A DNA stretch of 64,000 bases from Microbacterium sp. Root166 (GTDB taxonomy: Bacteria; Actinomycetota; Actinomycetes; Actinomycetales; Microbacteriaceae): NCBI RefSeq assembly GCF_001427145.1, contig NZ_LMGL01000001.1, positions 945,241 through 1,009,240 on the forward strand, in the 5' to 3' direction. Shown here piece after piece: positions 31,546 to 40,074 of this stretch (the first letter of the stretch is position 1; every line of letters starts with the position of its first letter). The translations under genes and the position numbers were made by a program. A model generated the notes under the pieces. That model saw only the letters and a program-made list of their open reading frames with translations, searched no databases and had not been told where the DNA came from.

Positions 31546-32298
31546 ATGCGATTCACCTCTGAACAGCATCTGTCCGGCGACGTCATCGAACGTCGATTCA
31601 CGCTGGGCGACATTCCCGGCATCCTGTGGATGCCCGCTGCCGCGACGGCAGCCGCACCTGTCCCCCTCATCCTCATGGGCCACCCGGGCGGCCTGAACGG
31701 CATGTACCCCCGACTGGAGGCACGGGCCCGGTCCGCCGCGGACCAGGGATTCGCCGCCGTCACGATCGAACTGCCCGGAGGCGGCGAGCGCCCGCCGCTG
31801 GCCGCCGCGGAACAGGCCCGGGCCGACCTTCACCGGGCCTTGGCGGCCGGCGAGCCGGTGGACGAGGTCGTCGACCGGCTCGTCCTTCCTCTCGTGGAAG
31901 CGGCGGTGCCGGAGTGGCAGCGAACCCTCGACGCCGTCCTCTCCCTTCCCGAGGTCGGCGGGCCGGTCGGCTTGTCGGGCGGCGTCATCGGCATCGGCAT
32001 CCGTCTCGCCGCTGTCGAACCGCGCATCGCAGCCGCAGGGCTCTTCGCGGGAAGCTACGTACCTCGCTCGATGTTCGAGGAGGCGCGGAGGATCACCATC
32101 CCGCTGCACGTGCTCCTGCAGTGGGACGACGAGGGCAACGACCGGCAGCTCGCGCTGGACCTGTTCGATGCCTTCGGCTCGGCGGAGAAGACGTTGCAGG
32201 CCAACATGGGCGGTCACCGCGGTGTTCCGGCCCACGCGGGTGAGGATGCCGCCCGGTTCTTCGCCCGGCACCTTCGGCCGTCGTCTACGCCCGAGTAG
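31546..32298 (+). CDS. Alpha/beta hydrolase, dienelactone-hydrolase-like
   Basis: 250 residues: LILMGHPGGLNGMYP (oxyanion region), nucleophile VGLSGGVIG (GxSxG), acid in LLQWDDEGND and His in MGGHRGVPAH. No signal peptide is seen. It follows the leader ORF; GAAAGG about 9 nt before the ATG serves as ribosome-binding site. The substrate is unknown. A 16-bp inverted repeat follows the gene. Confidence 0.83.
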   Translation: MRFTSEQHLSGDVIERRFTLGDIPGILWMPAAATAAAPVPLILMGHPGGLNGMYPRLEARARSAADQGFAAVTIELPGGGERPPLAAAEQARADLHRALAAGEPVDEVVDRLVLPLVEAAVPEWQRTLDAVLSLPEVGGPVGLSGGVIGIGIRLAAVEPRIAAAGLFAGSYVPRSMFEEARRITIPLHVLLQWDDEGNDRQLALDLFDAFGSAEKTLQANMGGHRGVPAHAGEDAARFFARHLRPSSTPE

Positions 32299-32316
32299 CC
32301 GCGCTCGAGACCGCCC

Positions 32317-32368
32317 AGAGTGCACGAACGACCGCGTGAGACCCGAACGCCCGTCGTTCGTGCACTCT
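32317..32368. terminator. Perfect 16-bp inverted repeat between convergent genes
   Basis: AGAGTGCACGAACGAC (32317-32332) and its exact complement (32353-32368) flank 20 bases, between the hydrolase and DNA glycosylase stops. Probably a bidirectional terminator, although the loop is long and no T-run follows. Confidence 0.55.
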
Positions 32369-32407
32369 CGACGACATCCCCACGCCGCGGCCCAGCGCGA
32401 CCGCCCG

Positions 32408-33076
32408 TCAGTCCACCGGCCCGGCGCCGCGCCCCCAGCGGAACGCCGAGACCGTCGGATCGCCGGGGATCCAGAACCGCCACGGGAACACCGCGGTCCC
32501 CGCCTCGCCGGCGACCCCGACCCGCGGGCCCGTCGCCACCCCCGCGATCGGCTCGGTCCGCAGCCACAGCTCGGCGACCGCGCCGTGCCACGGCTCCCCG
32601 GTGATCGCGTCGATGCCGTCGTGCAGCGGATGCCGCAGCCCGATCGCGTCGCCGAGCCGCCCGGGTCCGCGCGCCAGGTCGCGCGCAGTGCGGGCTGCCG
32701 GACGGCGGGCGGCCGCGGCATCCGCCCCCTCGACGATCTCCCCGCCGCGCAGCAGGATTCCGCCGGCAGTGCCCTCGGGCCCGCACACCACGTTCACACA
32801 CGAGTGGATGCCGTGGCTCAGGTACACGTAGAGATGACCGGGCTCGCCCCACATCGTGGCATTGCGGGCGGTGAGCCCCATGCGCGCGTGCGAGCCGAGG
32901 TCGGCCACCGGGCCGGTGCCGAGCCCGTGATACGCCTCGACCTCGGTCAGCCGCACGGTGACCGACGCGCCCCACACAACGGTGCGCAGGTGCGCCCCGA
33001 GCAGGCGCGGCGCGACGTCGGCGGGGAGCCCGAGCAGGTCGTCGCGGCGAGCGCGGCGCAGGTCGGGGGCGGGCAT
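32408..33076 (-). CDS. DNA-3-methyladenine glycosylase (MPG/AAG type)
   Basis: 222 residues: TVRLTEVEAYHGLGTGPVADLGSHA with the catalytic Glu of the EAY motif, NATMWGEPGHLYVYLSHGIHSCVNVV, and GGILLRGGE. This is the animal-type methylpurine glycosylase also common in bacteria; it excises alkylated purines. Length is normal. TAGAAT lies 6 nt before the ATG, giving a leaderless mRNA. Confidence 0.92.
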   Translation of the reverse strand: MPAPDLRRARRDDLLGLPADVAPRLLGAHLRTVVWGASVTVRLTEVEAYHGLGTGPVADLGSHARMGLTARNATMWGEPGHLYVYLSHGIHSCVNVVCGPEGTAGGILLRGGEIVEGADAAAARRPAARTARDLARGPGRLGDAIGLRHPLHDGIDAITGEPWHGAVAELWLRTEPIAGVATGPRVGVAGEAGTAVFPWRFWIPGDPTVSAFRWGRGAGPVD

Positions 33077-33082
33077 GCCGGG

Positions 33083-33088
33083 ATTCTA
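33083..33088 (-). promoter_or_regulatory. -10 element of the DNA glycosylase gene (leaderless)
   Basis: TAGAAT on the minus strand, 6 nt before the ATG. Confidence 0.65.
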
Positions 33089-33140
33089 CGCAATACCCGG
33101 GTCACCCTTGCGGGGCGATCCGGTCCGGCGCCCGACGCCA

Positions 33141-33146
33141 TACCCT
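33141..33146 (+). promoter_or_regulatory. -10 element of the MFS gene (leaderless)
   Basis: TACCCT 6 nt before the ATG at 33153. Confidence 0.55.
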
Positions 33147-33152
33147 TCGTCC

Positions 33153-34805
33153 ATGAAGCGCTGGTTCGTCCTGGCCATCCTCGGGGTCTCGCAGTTCGTC
33201 ATGGTGCTCGACAGCACGGTGATGAACGTGTCGATCACGACCGTGGCCGCTGACCTCGGCACCGACATCTCGGGCATGCAGGCGGCGATCACCCTGTACG
33301 CGCTGACGATGGCGGCGTTCATGCTCACGGGCGGCAAGCTCGGCGACAAGTGGGGCCGCAGCGCCGCCTTCCGCATCGGCTCGGTGATCTACGGACTCGG
33401 GTCGCTCACCACCGCGCTCGCCCCGAACCTCACCGTGCTGCTGTTCGGCTGGTCGCTGGTCGAGGGCCTCGGCGCAGTCCTCGTCATTCCCGCCATCGCC
33501 GCTCTCGCCGCGATCAACTACAGCGGGCGCGACCGCGTGATCGCCTTCGCCGCGCTCGGCGCGATCACCGGCTTCGCAGCCGCCGCCGGCCCGCTCATCG
33601 GAGGCCTCATGACCACGTACGCCGACTGGCGCTACGTGTTCGTCGGCGAGGCGATCGTCATGGCCTTCGTGCTCATCGTGTCGGGGCGCATCAAGGACGT
33701 GCCGGCCGACCGCACGCTCCGCATCGATCTGCTCAGCGTGATCCTCTCGGCGAGCGGCCTGGCCATGCTGGTGTTCGCAGTGCTGCAGAGCAAGACGTGG
33801 GGCTGGCTCGTGCCGCTCAACCCGCCCGAGGTCGCCGGCGTCACGATCGCACCGTTCGGGGTGTCGCCCGTCGCCTACATGATCCTGCTCGCGTTCGTCG
33901 TGCTCTGGTGGTTCGTCCGCCGGCAGCAGCAGCTCGAGCGCAGCGGCCGCATTCCGCTGCTGAAGGTCAGCCTGCTGCGCATCAGCGCGCTGCGCAGCGG
34001 ACTGACGATGTTCCTCGCGCAGTACTTCGCGATCGCGGCGCTGTTCTTCGTGGTCCCCGTCTATCTGCAGACGATCCTCGGCTACGACGCCCTCGAGACC
34101 GGGCTCAAGATCCTGCCCCTGTCGGTGGGTCTCATCATCTTCTCGGTCATCGGATCGCGCCTGTCGACGGTGCGCTCGGCCCGCAACCTCGCCCGCATCG
34201 GACAGTTCACGCTCGGAGTCGGCCTGCTGCTGGTCTTCGTCTCGGTGCAGCCCGCCCTCGCCGACTGGCTCTTCGCGACGGGCATGTTCGTCGTCGGGGC
34301 CGGCTTCGGAATGCTGGCCTCCCAGCTCGGGAACGTCAACATGTCGGCGGTGTCGAAGGACGACACGTCCGAGGTGGGCGGCCTGCAGGGAACCTTCCAG
34401 AACCTCGGCTCGGCGTTCGGCACGGCGATCGTCGGCTCGGTGTTCATCCTGCTGATGACGACGGGCTTCGGCGTGGCCGTCGAGGCCAGCGAAACGCTCG
34501 ACCCCGAGGTCCAGCAGCAGGTCGTGGTCGCCACCTCCACCGGGGCCCCGATCATCTCGCAGCAGCAGGCAGAGCAATTGCTCCTGGATGCCGGTGCCGA
34601 CGCCGGCGACGCGGCCGAGATCGCTCAGACCTACGCCACGACCCAGGTCGACGCACTGCGACAGGCCCTCTTCCTGGTGTTCGCCCTGACGCTCATCGCC
34701 ATCGTGCTCGCGCGCGGCCTGCCCGCGACGGTCCCGGTGCCGGCGGCGAAGGCGCCCGGCGAGCCGGTCGCCACGGACGCCGAGCGTCAGACCGGCGGCA
34801 CCTGA
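33153..34805 (+). CDS. MFS drug:H+ antiporter, 14-helix EmrB/QacA family
   Basis: 550 residues with about 14 membrane helices. Motif A GKLGDKWGRSAAF, motif C region ITGFAAAAGPLIGGLM, and an N-terminal SQFVMVLDSTVMNVSI with the acidic residue of the DHA2 family. A ~70-residue soluble insert follows helix 13 (about 455-525). Substrate unknown. No regulator adjoins it. The 3' end overlaps the convergent propeller gene by 19 bp. Confidence 0.92.
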   Translation: MKRWFVLAILGVSQFVMVLDSTVMNVSITTVAADLGTDISGMQAAITLYALTMAAFMLTGGKLGDKWGRSAAFRIGSVIYGLGSLTTALAPNLTVLLFGWSLVEGLGAVLVIPAIAALAAINYSGRDRVIAFAALGAITGFAAAAGPLIGGLMTTYADWRYVFVGEAIVMAFVLIVSGRIKDVPADRTLRIDLLSVILSASGLAMLVFAVLQSKTWGWLVPLNPPEVAGVTIAPFGVSPVAYMILLAFVVLWWFVRRQQQLERSGRIPLLKVSLLRISALRSGLTMFLAQYFAIAALFFVVPVYLQTILGYDALETGLKILPLSVGLIIFSVIGSRLSTVRSARNLARIGQFTLGVGLLLVFVSVQPALADWLFATGMFVVGAGFGMLASQLGNVNMSAVSKDDTSEVGGLQGTFQNLGSAFGTAIVGSVFILLMTTGFGVAVEASETLDPEVQQQVVVATSTGAPIISQQQAEQLLLDAGADAGDAAEIAQTYATTQVDALRQALFLVFALTLIAIVLARGLPATVPVPAAKAPGEPVATDAERQTGGT

Positions 34806-36196
34806 CACCACGAGATCGACGATCCGGCGAGCGCCACGACCGCCACGCCGTCGTCGAGCTCGAGGATGCGGGTCTCGGTGCGCTCGGGCAGCGGCAGCTG
34901 GTAGGTGTCGTACGGGTTGTCGATCGCGTCGGGGGCCACGGTCACCGCGGCATACCGGGCGCTCGGCGACACGCACACCTGCACCACGGCGTCGCTCTCG
35001 CCGATCTCGGTCAGCAGCCGCGTGGCGCCGTCCTCCTCGACGAGCGAGACCGAGGTGCGCCCTGTCGGACCCTCGGCGTCGAGCACCGCCGCCGTGCGGA
35101 TGGTCGACCCGTCCGGCAGCGGCGTCACCGTGCTCACGCCGCCGAGATCGGTGTCGGGCTCGACGAGCGGCTCCTCCGCGGCGTCGGCGAGGTCGACCGT
35201 GGCCATGTTCTCGATGCGCTGGATGACGGCATCCGATGATCCACGCGCGATGCCCTCGATCGACAGCGCCGTCCCGAGGGCGGTCGCCCCGTCGCCGCCC
35301 GACCCCGTGAGCAGCAGGGACCCGTCGAACGACAGCAGCAGGATGCTGTCGGTCCCGGGAACGAACCGCCATTCGGCGACGCGCGGATCCGCGCCTTCCA
35401 CGGCGACGGCCTCGGCCTCGGCATCCGGGTCGTTCAGCGAAGCGGTGAAGAGCATGCTCTCCCGGCCGCTGTCGGCGCTGATCTCGGCATCCGAGAAGGT
35501 GTAGCCGATCAGCTCGCCCCGGTCGGCGCTCTGCAGGTTCGACACGAAGCCGTCACCGGGCAGCGGGAGCTCCTGCGGATCCGCACCGTCCAGATCGGTC
35601 ATGATGAGCGCCGGCTGGTCGTCCTCGGTGCGCACCGAGACCACCAGGTGCGCCGACGTGGCGCGGTAGTCCTCGATGTGGGGGTGGGTGAACACCGGCA
35701 CCGCGTTCTCGCCCGACAGATCCGTGCGGAAGATCGTGTCGCCGTCCTCGCCTCGCTGGAGCAGCTCGATCTGCGCGGCAGGCGTGCGGAACGACTCGCT
35801 GATGCTCGCGGCCGGCCCCCCGCTGACGGACTCGACACCTTCGATCTCGACGGTGTACTCGGTGTCGTCCCACAGCGGCAGCGCGAAGCGCACCCCGACG
35901 CTGCGGCCCGAGGTGTCGACGGTGAAGGGCGTCGCCGGCGTGACGGTCACCTGCGACTCGGCCACCTCGGCGAGGGACTGGGTGGTCGTGACGATGAGAC
36001 GGGAACCGGATGCCGAGACCGCCGCGGCCGGGTCGACCTGCACGTCCGTGACCCGCGGCCCCTGCGCGACGCTGGCGGCCGCCCCGGCGAGCCCGAGCAC
36101 GGCGAGCACCGCGACGACGATTCCGAAGGACGCGGCGAACGCACGGCCACGCCGGCGCAGGCCGCGGGCGCGGCGGCTGACCGGCTCAGTACTCAT
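34787..36196 (-). CDS. Membrane-anchored Ig-like/beta-propeller protein
   Basis: 469 residues. A membrane helix (about 20-45), an Ig-like domain (about 50-150) and then repeated propeller-like blades with DGA, DLSGEN and DPRVAEWRF. The blades suggest a six- or seven-bladed TolB-like fold outside the cell. It overlaps the TIGR03943 gene by 11 bp, so translation is coupled to the metal island, where it could act as a periplasmic binding or assembly factor. That role is inference. Confidence 0.65.
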   Translation of the reverse strand: MSTEPVSRRARGLRRRGRAFAASFGIVVAVLAVLGLAGAAASVAQGPRVTDVQVDPAAAVSASGSRLIVTTTQSLAEVAESQVTVTPATPFTVDTSGRSVGVRFALPLWDDTEYTVEIEGVESVSGGPAASISESFRTPAAQIELLQRGEDGDTIFRTDLSGENAVPVFTHPHIEDYRATSAHLVVSVRTEDDQPALIMTDLDGADPQELPLPGDGFVSNLQSADRGELIGYTFSDAEISADSGRESMLFTASLNDPDAEAEAVAVEGADPRVAEWRFVPGTDSILLLSFDGSLLLTGSGGDGATALGTALSIEGIARGSSDAVIQRIENMATVDLADAAEEPLVEPDTDLGGVSTVTPLPDGSTIRTAAVLDAEGPTGRTSVSLVEEDGATRLLTEIGESDAVVQVCVSPSARYAAVTVAPDAIDNPYDTYQLPLPERTETRILELDDGVAVVALAGSSISWCQVPPV

Positions 36197-36926
36197 ACGG
36201 ATCCTGCGGCTCGTCGATCAGCTCGACCGTGTCGGGGTCGATCTCGAGGCGCCCGTCGGGGTTCGCGCGGACCGTGCCGGTCACGGTGACCCACTGGCCG
36301 GTATCGGGGAGCGGCTCGCCGGTCACGGGGATGCTCGCGGGCTGCGCGTCGATGACGCAGTGCGTGATGACCAGGCGAGTGAGGTCGAAGTCGCCGCCCT
36401 CGCCGGGGGTGACGAAGCCGGTGAGGGTGATGGGGTCGCCGTCGAAGGCGTCGGGGTTCGTGGTCGTCGCGAACACCGTCGCCCACTCACCGACCCCGAA
36501 CGAGGAGGTGTCGCCCGTGGCGGCGAGAGTCACGACATCCGCCCCGGCGAACAGCGGGGGCGCGCCGACGTCGCGCGCCATCGCGAGCTCGGCCGACAGC
36601 GAGGCCGGCGGAAGCACCAGCGTGAGCACGACGGCGCCGGATGCCACGACCCCGCCCGCCACGGTCGCGACGAACCCGACCGGATGCCGGCTCTGGTCGT
36701 GGTCGTGATCGTGGCCGTCGTCCTCCTCGGCGCCGAGCGGCAGCGCGAACGAGGCGACCGCGCCGACCAGCACGAGCACGGCCATCGAGACGGCGAACCA
36801 GGAGGAGTCGGGGTTGATGTACAGCCCGAGCCGGCCGGTCACCGCGAGCGAGATCGTGACGACGGCGAGGACGGTGGCGAGCCCGACTCCGAGCCACCGG
36901 GTGGCGATGAAACGTCCGCTACGCAA
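36186..36926 (-). CDS. TIGR03943 (YcgQ-like) permease-associated protein
   Basis: 246 residues. Two or three N-terminal helices, then EEDDGHDHDHDQSRHPVGF, a His/Asp-rich loop likely to bind metal, another helix, and a C-terminal extracytoplasmic domain with a WVTVTGTV OB-like strand set and one Cys (THCVIDAQ). It overlaps the YraQ-type permease gene by 8 bp. The two families are regularly encoded together. Metal association is inferred from context and composition. Confidence 0.82.
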   Translation of the reverse strand: MRSGRFIATRWLGVGLATVLAVVTISLAVTGRLGLYINPDSSWFAVSMAVLVLVGAVASFALPLGAEEDDGHDHDHDQSRHPVGFVATVAGGVVASGAVVLTLVLPPASLSAELAMARDVGAPPLFAGADVVTLAATGDTSSFGVGEWATVFATTTNPDAFDGDPITLTGFVTPGEGGDFDLTRLVITHCVIDAQPASIPVTGEPLPDTGQWVTVTGTVRANPDGRLEIDPDTVELIDEPQDPYEY

Positions 36927-37941
36927 GGAGGTTCACCACCGTTCCGATGACGAACGCCGACAGCAGCACGACCACGACGATCCCCGCGAGCGTGCGCGTG
37001 GTGAAAGTCGTCCGCATGAGCGCGAGCATCTTGACGTCGACGAGCGGGCCGACGAGCAGGAACGCGACGATGGACCCCGGCGTGAAGGTCGACGCGAACG
37101 ACAGTGCGAAGAACGCGTCGACGTTCGAGCAGATCGACACGATCATCGCGAGGGCCATCATCGCCGCGATCGACAGGGCCGGGTTCGACCCGACAGCCAC
37201 GAGCGTCTCGCGCGGGATCAGCACCTGAACGGCGCCGGCCAGCAGCGAGCCGATCACCAGCGCCGGCATGACCGCGCGCAGCTCGACGACGAACTGGGCG
37301 AGCGTGCGGCGTCCGCGGCCGCCCCGCTCGTGGGTGACGAGCTCGCAAGTGTCGCGGAAGCGGTCGGTCAGCAGCGCGTCGGGCGAGGGATGCCGGCTGT
37401 AGAGCCACCCGATGAGGTTGGCGATCAGGTAGCCGCCGACGAGCCGCGCGATGAGGATGCCGTCGCTGAAGCCGAACGCCTGGTGCGTCGTGATGATGAC
37501 GATGGGGTTCACGATCGGCGCCGCGATCAGAAACGTCATCGTCTCGGGCACGCTGAAGCCGCGCATCAGCAGACCGCGGGCGAACGGGACGTTGCCGCAC
37601 TCGCACACCGGCACGACCATGCCGAGCAGCGAGAGCACTGCCCTGCGGGCCCACGCCCGGCGCGGCATCCATCGCTCGATCACGCCCGGAGGCACCCACA
37701 CCTGCACGACGATCGACAGCACGACGCCGAGCACGACGAAGGGCAGCGACTCGATGAGCACGCTGATCGCGAGCGTCAGGCCGTCCTGGGCGCGGGTGGA
37801 CAGGGAGGCCGGGAAGAGCGTCGGCGCGAGCGCGTCGATCAGGAAGAGACCGGCGACTGCCGCCGCACCGATCGAGAGTGCGACGAGGATCTTCGCCGTG
37901 CGCGGGGGCGCAGCGACGGGGCGGAGGTCAGTCCGCGTCAC
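36919..37941 (-). CDS. YraQ/DUF318-family permease
   Basis: 340 residues, about eight membrane helices, with two similar halves. CECGNVPFARGLLMRG in the first half and SICSNVDAFFALSF in the second carry conserved Cys and Asn residues of the family. Its transported species has not been established; the position beside zur and znu genes suggests a metal. It overlaps zur by 14 bp. Confidence 0.85.
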   Translation of the reverse strand: MTRTDLRPVAAPPRTAKILVALSIGAAAVAGLFLIDALAPTLFPASLSTRAQDGLTLAISVLIESLPFVVLGVVLSIVVQVWVPPGVIERWMPRRAWARRAVLSLLGMVVPVCECGNVPFARGLLMRGFSVPETMTFLIAAPIVNPIVIITTHQAFGFSDGILIARLVGGYLIANLIGWLYSRHPSPDALLTDRFRDTCELVTHERGGRGRRTLAQFVVELRAVMPALVIGSLLAGAVQVLIPRETLVAVGSNPALSIAAMMALAMIVSICSNVDAFFALSFASTFTPGSIVAFLLVGPLVDVKMLALMRTTFTTRTLAGIVVVVLLSAFVIGTVVNLLA

Positions 37942-38338
37942 GCTCGTCCCGGGCCGACGCGCAGTTCGCGCAGAGGCCGAAGATGTCGACGATGTGCTCG
38001 GCGTCCCGGAAGCCGTGCTTCTCGGCCGTGCTGCGTGCCCACTGCTCGACGTCCGTCGCCTCGATCTCGACGGTCAGTCCGCAGCTGCGGCAGATCAGAT
38101 GGTGGTGGTGGCCGGTGCTGGTGCAGGCGCGATAGAGCGCCTCGCCCTCGGGGCTCTGCAGCGAGTCGGCGTCGCCCTGGGCCGCGAGGCCCGCCAGCGT
38201 GCGGTACACGGTGGCCAGGCCGATGCCGGTGTTCTCGTCGCGCAGCGTGGCGTGCAGCGACTGAGCGCTCACGAATCCGGTGGCGTCGGCGAGCGCCTCG
38301 CGCACGCGTTCGCGCTGCCAGGTGTTGCGCTGAGCCAT
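37928..38338 (-). CDS. zur: Fur-family regulator, probably the zinc repressor Zur
   Basis: 136 residues. Winged helix with QRERVREALADATGFVSAQSLH and GLATVYRTLAGLAAQG; regulatory zinc site GHHHHLICRSC (His77-80, Cys83, Cys86) and structural Cys123/126 (LCANCAS). Zur rather than Fur is inferred from the adjoining znuABC and the palindrome upstream of znuA. TAGACT lies 7 nt before the ATG, so it probably also has its own promoter in addition to readthrough from znuB. Confidence 0.88.
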   Translation of the reverse strand: MAQRNTWQRERVREALADATGFVSAQSLHATLRDENTGIGLATVYRTLAGLAAQGDADSLQSPEGEALYRACTSTGHHHHLICRSCGLTVEIEATDVEQWARSTAEKHGFRDAEHIVDIFGLCANCASARDERDAD

Positions 38339-38389
38339 GGCCGGGAGTCTACCGACGGGCCCTGAGAGGCTCCCGGACGCGGGAGGCGC

Positions 38390-39259
38390 TCATGCGTGCA
38401 CCGCCTGGCGGGTGACCCGGCCGCGGCGCGAGCCGACGGCGCGGCAGACGAGGTAGATGACGAACGAGATGGTCGTGATGTACGGGCTCACCGGCAGGGT
38501 GCCGGCGATGGCGAGCAGGATGCCGCCCACGGCCGACACGAACCCGAACAGCGCCGCGAGCAGCGGCACCGCCAGCGGGCCGGTGGCGATGCGCATCGCC
38601 GCAGCGGCGGGGGTCACGAGCAGGGCCATGACCAGGAGCGCCCCGATGATGTGCACCGCGACGGCGACCACCAGTCCGAGCAGCAGCATGAAGGCGAGCG
38701 AGACGGCGGTCGTCGGTACACCGCGCGCGGCCGCCGACTGCGGGTCGAGCGAGTCGAAGCGCAGCGGGCGCCAGATGGCGAGCAGGCCGAGCAGCACGAG
38801 CAGGCTGATGACGACGAGCCAGCCCAGCTGGCCGGACTGCACCGAGACGATCTGCCCGGTGAGCAGGCTGAAGCGATTGGCGCTGCGGCCGTCGTACAGC
38901 GAGAGGAACAGGATGCCGAGGCCCAGGCCGAAGGGCATGAGGACGCCGATGATCGAGTTGCGGTCGCGCGCCCGCGCGCCGAGCCAGCCGATCAGCGCGG
39001 CAGCGATCAGCGAGCCGACGATCGACCCGGTGACGACGTCGCCGCCGATGAGCAGCGCCGCCGCCGCACCCGCGAACGACAGCTCGCTGATGCCGTGCAC
39101 GGCGAACGCCATGTCGCGCTGCATGACGAGCACGCCGATGAGACCGCCGACCAGGCCCAGCACCGCGCCGGCCCACACCGAGTTCGACACCAGTGCGAGG
39201 ATCTCGCCGTAGACCGGCAGCCCCCCGAACATCGCGTCGGCGACGTCGTCCCAGTTCAT
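38390..39259 (-). CDS. znuB: Zinc ABC transporter permease
   Basis: 289 residues with about eight or nine hydrophobic helices of the ABC-3 permease family (ZnuB/MntB): FAVHGISELSFAGAAAALL, MPFGLGLGILFLS and IGALLVMALLVTPAAAAM. The ATG overlaps the end of znuC by 4 bp (ATGA). The gene begins inside the operon znuA-znuC-znuB and ends 51 bp before zur. Confidence 0.93.
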   Translation of the reverse strand: MNWDDVADAMFGGLPVYGEILALVSNSVWAGAVLGLVGGLIGVLVMQRDMAFAVHGISELSFAGAAAALLIGGDVVTGSIVGSLIAAALIGWLGARARDRNSIIGVLMPFGLGLGILFLSLYDGRSANRFSLLTGQIVSVQSGQLGWLVVISLLVLLGLLAIWRPLRFDSLDPQSAAARGVPTTAVSLAFMLLLGLVVAVAVHIIGALLVMALLVTPAAAAMRIATGPLAVPLLAALFGFVSAVGGILLAIAGTLPVSPYITTISFVIYLVCRAVGSRRGRVTRQAVHA

Positions 39260-40074
39260 GCGTGGTCCTCGTCGTGGTGATGGTGGTGCGACTCCTCGGC
39301 GTCGGGCGCGCCGACCACGACGAGCCGATCGCCCGCCCGCAGCACGAACACCGGCGCGCCGTAGAGGTCGGTGAGCACGCGGGAGTTGAGGACCTCCTCG
39401 GGCGTCCCGAGCGTGAACCGTCCGCCGGCGAGGTACAGGATGCGGTCGACCTTCGACAGCACCGGGTTGATGTCGTGCGTCACCAGCAGCACGGCGGCGT
39501 TCTTCTCGCGCCGGTGGCGATCGATGAGGCCGATGACCGCCTGCTGGTTGGCGAGGTCGAGGCTCGTGAGCGGCTCGTCGCACAGCAGCAGGCCGGGGTC
39601 GTCGGCGAGGGCCTGCCCGGCGCGCAGGCGCTGCTGCTCGCCGCCGGACAGCTCGCCGACGGGGCGGTCCGCGAAGTCCTGGGCGTCGACGGCCGCGATG
39701 AGCTCGTCGACGCGAGCCGAGTCGCCCCGGCGCGGGAACGGCAGCCCGAAGCGGTGACCCGAGACGCCGAGCGTCACCAGGTCGCGGCCGCGCAGCGCCG
39801 TGTCGGGCGGCAGCGGGCGCGACTGCGGCAGGTAGCCGACGCGGCGGTTGCCGGCGCCGCGCACCGGCTCGCCGAGCACCGAGATCGTCCCCCCGCTCAG
39901 CGACTCCAGCCCGAGGATCGCGCGGAGCAGCGTCGTCTTACCCGAGCCGCTCGGGCCGAGCACGGCGATGAGCTCGCCGGGGCTGACGGTGAGGTCGAGC
40001 CCGGCCCACAGCTCCCGGTCGCCACGGCGGAGCGAGGCATCCGTGATCTGCAGCGCGGGCGCGCCGGAACTCAC
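39256..40074 (-). CDS. znuC: Zinc ABC transporter ATP-binding protein
   Basis: 272 residues from a GTG start. Walker A GPSGSGKTT (40-48), signature LSGGEQQ (142-148), Walker B LLLCDEPLTSLD and H-loop LVTHDINPV. The C-terminus is His-rich (EESHHHHHDEDHA), a possible zinc buffer. The GTG overlaps the znuA stop (GTGA). A longer reading frame upstream would run into znuA and is not the real start. Confidence 0.94.
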   Translation of the reverse strand: MSSGAPALQITDASLRRGDRELWAGLDLTVSPGELIAVLGPSGSGKTTLLRAILGLESLSGGTISVLGEPVRGAGNRRVGYLPQSRPLPPDTALRGRDLVTLGVSGHRFGLPFPRRGDSARVDELIAAVDAQDFADRPVGELSGGEQQRLRAGQALADDPGLLLCDEPLTSLDLANQQAVIGLIDRHRREKNAAVLLVTHDINPVLSKVDRILYLAGGRFTLGTPEEVLNSRVLTDLYGAPVFVLRAGDRLVVVGAPDAEESHHHHHDEDHA

